Positions 6,144 to 8,406 of a stretch of 8,406 bases of DNA are shown piece after piece. The position numbers and the translations under genes are program-made. Origin of the DNA: an uncultured Eubacteriales bacterium. Lineage in GTDB: Bacteria; Bacillota; Clostridia; Oscillospirales; Oscillospiraceae. Under the pieces are notes generated by a model. That model was not told the origin of the DNA. It ran no database searches and saw only the letters and a list, made by a program, of their open reading frames with translations. The stretch covers positions 1-8,406 of the forward strand of contig CATJWA010000121.1 in the NCBI GenBank assembly GCA_949744025.1, written 5' to 3'. Positions within the stretch are counted from its first letter, which is position 1. Each line of letters opens with the position of its first letter.

Positions 6144-6334
6144 GGGCTTTGGAGGCGCGCTCCGGGGCCGGAGCACGAGTTGAGAAACCGTGCCGGCAGC
6201 TCCGGCAGGAGGCTTTTCAATCGAGAGTACGGCTTATTATTTTTTTGCCGCCTGCTTCTATTTTTGTTGCATATGTTGCTGCGTTATTTTCACGCTGTGG
6301 GCCTACGGTTAGAAAAGGAGGTGCGGGCTTGGGA
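6144..6334. other. Non-coding gap with overlapping GC hairpins
   Basis: No ORF with a believable start is present. It would be the 3' untranslated part of the surface-protein message on the minus strand. Three hairpins overlap: CTCCGG/CCGGAG (6160-6173), GCCGG-CACG with CGTG-CCGGC (6167-6197, 2-nt bulge), and TGCCGG/CCGGCA (6191-6207). The middle one excludes the other two. The remainder (about 6210-6310) is AT-richer with no motif I recognise. Confidence 0.5.
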
Positions 6335-8086
6335 TTATTTTACGGCGTTGTAGAGGCGCAGGGCGGTTATGATGCTCTGCTCTCTGGTATAGCTGCCGGC
6401 GGGGTCGAACTTATTGTCACCGACGCCGGACATGACGCCGCTGGCCTGCATCCGGCCCACGGCCTCAAGAGCCCAGGAGGAGACGGAGGCATTGTCGGCG
6501 AAGGCGGCGCTGCCCGCGGGGAGGGGCTTGCCAAGGGCGTCCGCGAGGCGGGAGAGCATGGCCGCGGCCTGCTCGCGGGTCAGAAAGCCGTCGGGGTCGA
6601 ATCTGCCGTCACCCACGCCGGTGACTACGCCGAGGGAGGCCATCTTCTGCACGTTTACATCGGTGGTGTCGGAAAACTCCGCGCGGGTGGCAATCTCTCC
6701 CTTTACCGCCTCATAAAGCTGGGCGGCGAGGGCGCAGAACTCGGCTCGGGTGATGGCGCTGGTATAGGAGCTGCGGAGGGTCTGGGGGACTAAATTGGCG
6801 GACACGGCCTCGTCCACATAGCTCCGGGCCCAGTCGGAGGGCTTATCGGCGCCCGACTGGGTCGGTGTCGTGGGTGCCGTGGGCTGGGCAGAGCCCTCGA
6901 AGCCGCCCTTTGCGTAGTTATAAACTCTGCCGGGGCCGCTGTAGGTCCCTTCGTGGGCCTCAAGCATATAGTACCAGGAGGCAACGCTGTTCCCATCACC
7001 CCATGCGTCATAGAGATACACATGCATAAAGGCCGCGCCATTGTCAAACTGCGTCGCCTCAACGAAGGGCCGGAGGCCAGAGTCTTTGAACACCTCGGGG
7101 TCATAGGGCCAGTTGTTGACACACTCAGTTCGCGGCAGGGGCACGACGGGATTCCCCTTTATGTCAAAGAAGGCGTAGGGCTCACGCGAGTCGTCCGCGC
7201 CATAGGCGTTGATCAGTCCGCCGTCGTAGCGGTAATCCGCGTCAAAGGGGTCGCTGTTGGCAAACTTAAGCACACCCTCGGGCAGGACCACATTGCCTTT
7301 TATATCATAAACACGGTAGAGCGTACCGGCACTGCTGTCCATGCTGTTTTCTATTCGGGCGACAACATAGCCGTCGTCGCTGACATAGCCTACGCCGGAA
7401 ATATAAAGGGGAGCCTCGGCCCGAATGGAGCCGGCAATATTTCCGGAGGTGTCAATGATTACATAGGGCGCGCCGTAACGGGCGTCGGCCCACTCTCCGC
7501 GCCTGTCACGGGCTATGGCATATTTGTCTGTAAACCGATTGCGATATGAGCCGAGACTGACGATGCCCTCAAGCGCGCCGGCGCCGAGCGTAATTCCGTG
7601 CTCGGCATACTCGTTCCTGTCCCATGTGTGCTTTTCCGTGTCGCCCTCGTCAACGATGTTTCCGTTTCTGTCAACTCGGATGTAATGATTCTGCTCCGTC
7701 TGGAGCTCGCACACGCCCTTGCTGAACCTTATCGCGGGCAGGTACGCCGACTCATATACCTCATAGGGGGAGGGGAAAATCAGGCAGCCGCTGGCATCCG
7801 CAAAATTGACAAGGCGTCTGCTGCCCGCGGGATAGCCGTGGGAATCCATTACGGTTTCCGATTTGTACACGAGCAAAAGCCCGTCATACAGGGGGTCTCC
7901 AAAGGATTCGACAAGCGGCTTGTAGCCCTCGGGAAGAATGAGAGGCTTGACAGTGACATACACCCCGTCGCCCTGAAATACGTCGGGGACGTTCGGCTCG
8001 GGGTAGTCCGCCGCCGCGGCCGTGGCAGGAAGAAGTGACAGAGTCAGGAGGAGAACAAGCGCGAGAGAAAGTATACGTTTTTTCAT
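6335..8086 (-). CDS. Secreted surface protein with WG-like repeats and three C-terminal SLH motifs
   Basis: A 583-residue exported protein. The ATG at 8086 has AAGGAG 8 nt upstream. Residues 1-26 are a signal peptide (MKKRILSLALVLLLTLSLLP, then Ala-rich cut site). The body (about 40-395) has five degenerate units of the type aromatic-x-x-D-x-x-G-N-x-V, with the Asp at 97, 139, 212, 261 and 308; the clearest are YRVYDIKGNVV and YAFFDIKGNPV. They resemble WG beta-hairpin repeats but lack the Trp-Gly. A Pro/Thr linker (400-412, AQPTAPTTPTQ) leads to three SLH motifs at about 416-461, 470-518 and 528-582, with signature TRAE or TREQ at 446, 503 and 567. SLH triplets bind pyruvylated secondary wall polymers, so the protein is likely held on the outside of the cell wall. 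What the repeat region binds is unknown. It has its own promoter and is monocistronic. Confidence 0.93.
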   Translation of the reverse strand: MKKRILSLALVLLLTLSLLPATAAAADYPEPNVPDVFQGDGVYVTVKPLILPEGYKPLVESFGDPLYDGLLLVYKSETVMDSHGYPAGSRRLVNFADASGCLIFPSPYEVYESAYLPAIRFSKGVCELQTEQNHYIRVDRNGNIVDEGDTEKHTWDRNEYAEHGITLGAGALEGIVSLGSYRNRFTDKYAIARDRRGEWADARYGAPYVIIDTSGNIAGSIRAEAPLYISGVGYVSDDGYVVARIENSMDSSAGTLYRVYDIKGNVVLPEGVLKFANSDPFDADYRYDGGLINAYGADDSREPYAFFDIKGNPVVPLPRTECVNNWPYDPEVFKDSGLRPFVEATQFDNGAAFMHVYLYDAWGDGNSVASWYYMLEAHEGTYSGPGRVYNYAKGGFEGSAQPTAPTTPTQSGADKPSDWARSYVDEAVSANLVPQTLRSSYTSAITRAEFCALAAQLYEAVKGEIATRAEFSDTTDVNVQKMASLGVVTGVGDGRFDPDGFLTREQAAAMLSRLADALGKPLPAGSAAFADNASVSSWALEAVGRMQASGVMSGVGDNKFDPAGSYTREQSIITALRLYNAVK

Positions 8087-8121
8087 GCCGGGTGCTCCTT
8101 TCGTTTTTGATATTCACTGAC

Positions 8122-8149
8122 ATTGTACCACACGCGAATTTAAAAACAA
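8122..8149 (-). promoter_or_regulatory. Promoter of the SLH surface-protein gene
   Basis: On the minus strand TTGTTT (8149-8144), 16 bases, then TACAAT (8127-8122), with TGTGG before the -10 box giving an extended -10 like that of the DUF6076-like gene. The predicted start is near 8115, leaving a leader of about 29 nt. Confidence 0.75.
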
Positions 8150-8195
8150 TAAGCCGGCTGCATAGTGTCGGCCCGCACAGAGCGCCAAGCGGCAC

Positions 8196-8226
8196 AAAAA
8201 AAACGCGGGCCGCAGGGCGGACCGCG
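8196..8226 (-). terminator. Strong intrinsic terminator for a minus-strand gene off the right edge
   Basis: Read on the minus strand, CGCGGTCCGC (8226-8217) pairs with GCGGCCCGCG (8213-8204) over 10 bp with one mismatch, a 3-nt loop and then eight T residues (8203-8196). It lies about 50 nt upstream of the surface-gene promoter and separates it from whatever is transcribed towards it from the right. Confidence 0.88.
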
Positions 8227-8406
8227 TCATTCTGTCAAAAAACCTCGTAGAGTTTCGCGCCCGCAGGCGCGAAATAAAGTTTGATCGTTTTTTCCGGCGG
8301 CGTGTACGTCGGAAAAAACACTCTGCGCGGAGCGAGCGTCGAGCAGCCCGCAGGGCGGTGAGGCGCAGAGCAAAGCGAGGCTCTCTCGAAAAAGTGGCTT
8401 TGCCAC
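8227..8406. repeat. Tightly packed hairpin array, no certain gene
   Basis: Palindromes follow one another with little spacing: TTTCGCGCC/GGCGCGAAA (8253-8274, 4-nt loop), GTTTTTTCCG/CGGAAAAAAC (8287-8319), CTCTGCGC/GCGCAGAG (8321-8370) enclosing GCCC/GGGC (8346-8356), CGAG/CTCG (8376-8388), and GTGGC/GCCAC (8394-8406) at the edge. On the minus strand the last is followed by TTTTT, so it may be another terminator. All three minus-strand frames are open for long stretches because of the GC content, so an ORF tail ending at 8235 cannot be excluded. A dispersed intergenic repeat is my preferred reading. Confidence 0.55.

Noticed and set aside
6044..6793. 249-codon plus-strand open frame
   Set aside because: It runs through a terminator and a promoter, then lies antisense to the SLH motifs; composition is low complexity.

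Overview
The window looks like chromosomal DNA of a fairly GC-rich, low-phosphate-independent Firmicute of the class Clostridia; I lean towards the gut Oscillospirales, but this is an inference. The support is a gene set typical of that class (an SLH-anchored surface protein, a DUF6076-type protein, a DUF4177/DUF2500 pair, a YebC protein, a secreted 5'-nucleotidase), strong AGGAGG-type ribosome binding sites, and sigma-A promoters that often carry an extended -10 (TGTGGTANAAT). No phage, transposase, CRISPR, tRNA or rRNA is visible.

Layout, left to right. 1-1308 (minus) is a secreted 5'-nucleotidase/cyclic phosphodiesterase whose C-terminus lies beyond the left edge. 1309-1628 is a divergent intergenic region with a good promoter in each direction and an AT-rich block of three TTTAAA palindromes spaced exactly 12 bp. 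1629-2741 (plus) is the only plus-strand gene, a DUF6076-like protein with a C-terminal four-cysteine motif. 2742-2988 is a convergent gap with a 15-bp hairpin and a 147-bp element bounded by 18-bp inverted repeats. A minus-strand gene string follows, read right to left: flavodoxin (5162-4692), a 58-residue DUF4177 protein (4662-4486), a DUF2500 membrane protein (4472-4068) and aldose 1-epimerase galM (3978-2989). Upstream is a yebC gene (6029-5289) with its own promoter and a bidirectional terminator in front of it. 6144-6334 is non-coding and rich in alternative hairpins. 8086-6335 (minus) encodes a secreted protein with five degenerate WG-like units and three SLH motifs. 8087-8406 holds that gene's promoter, a strong minus-strand terminator for a gene off the right edge, and a densely packed series of hairpins with no certain gene.

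Functionally this is mostly ordinary housekeeping and cell-surface content: nucleotide scavenging outside the cell, sugar anomer conversion, a small flavin redox protein, a translation-associated YebC factor and a wall-bound surface protein. I see no coherent new defence or biosynthetic system. The least explained items are the structured intergenic elements at 2802-2948 and 8196-8406, which share a short motif, and the stand-alone DUF6076 gene with its phased AT-rich promoter region.
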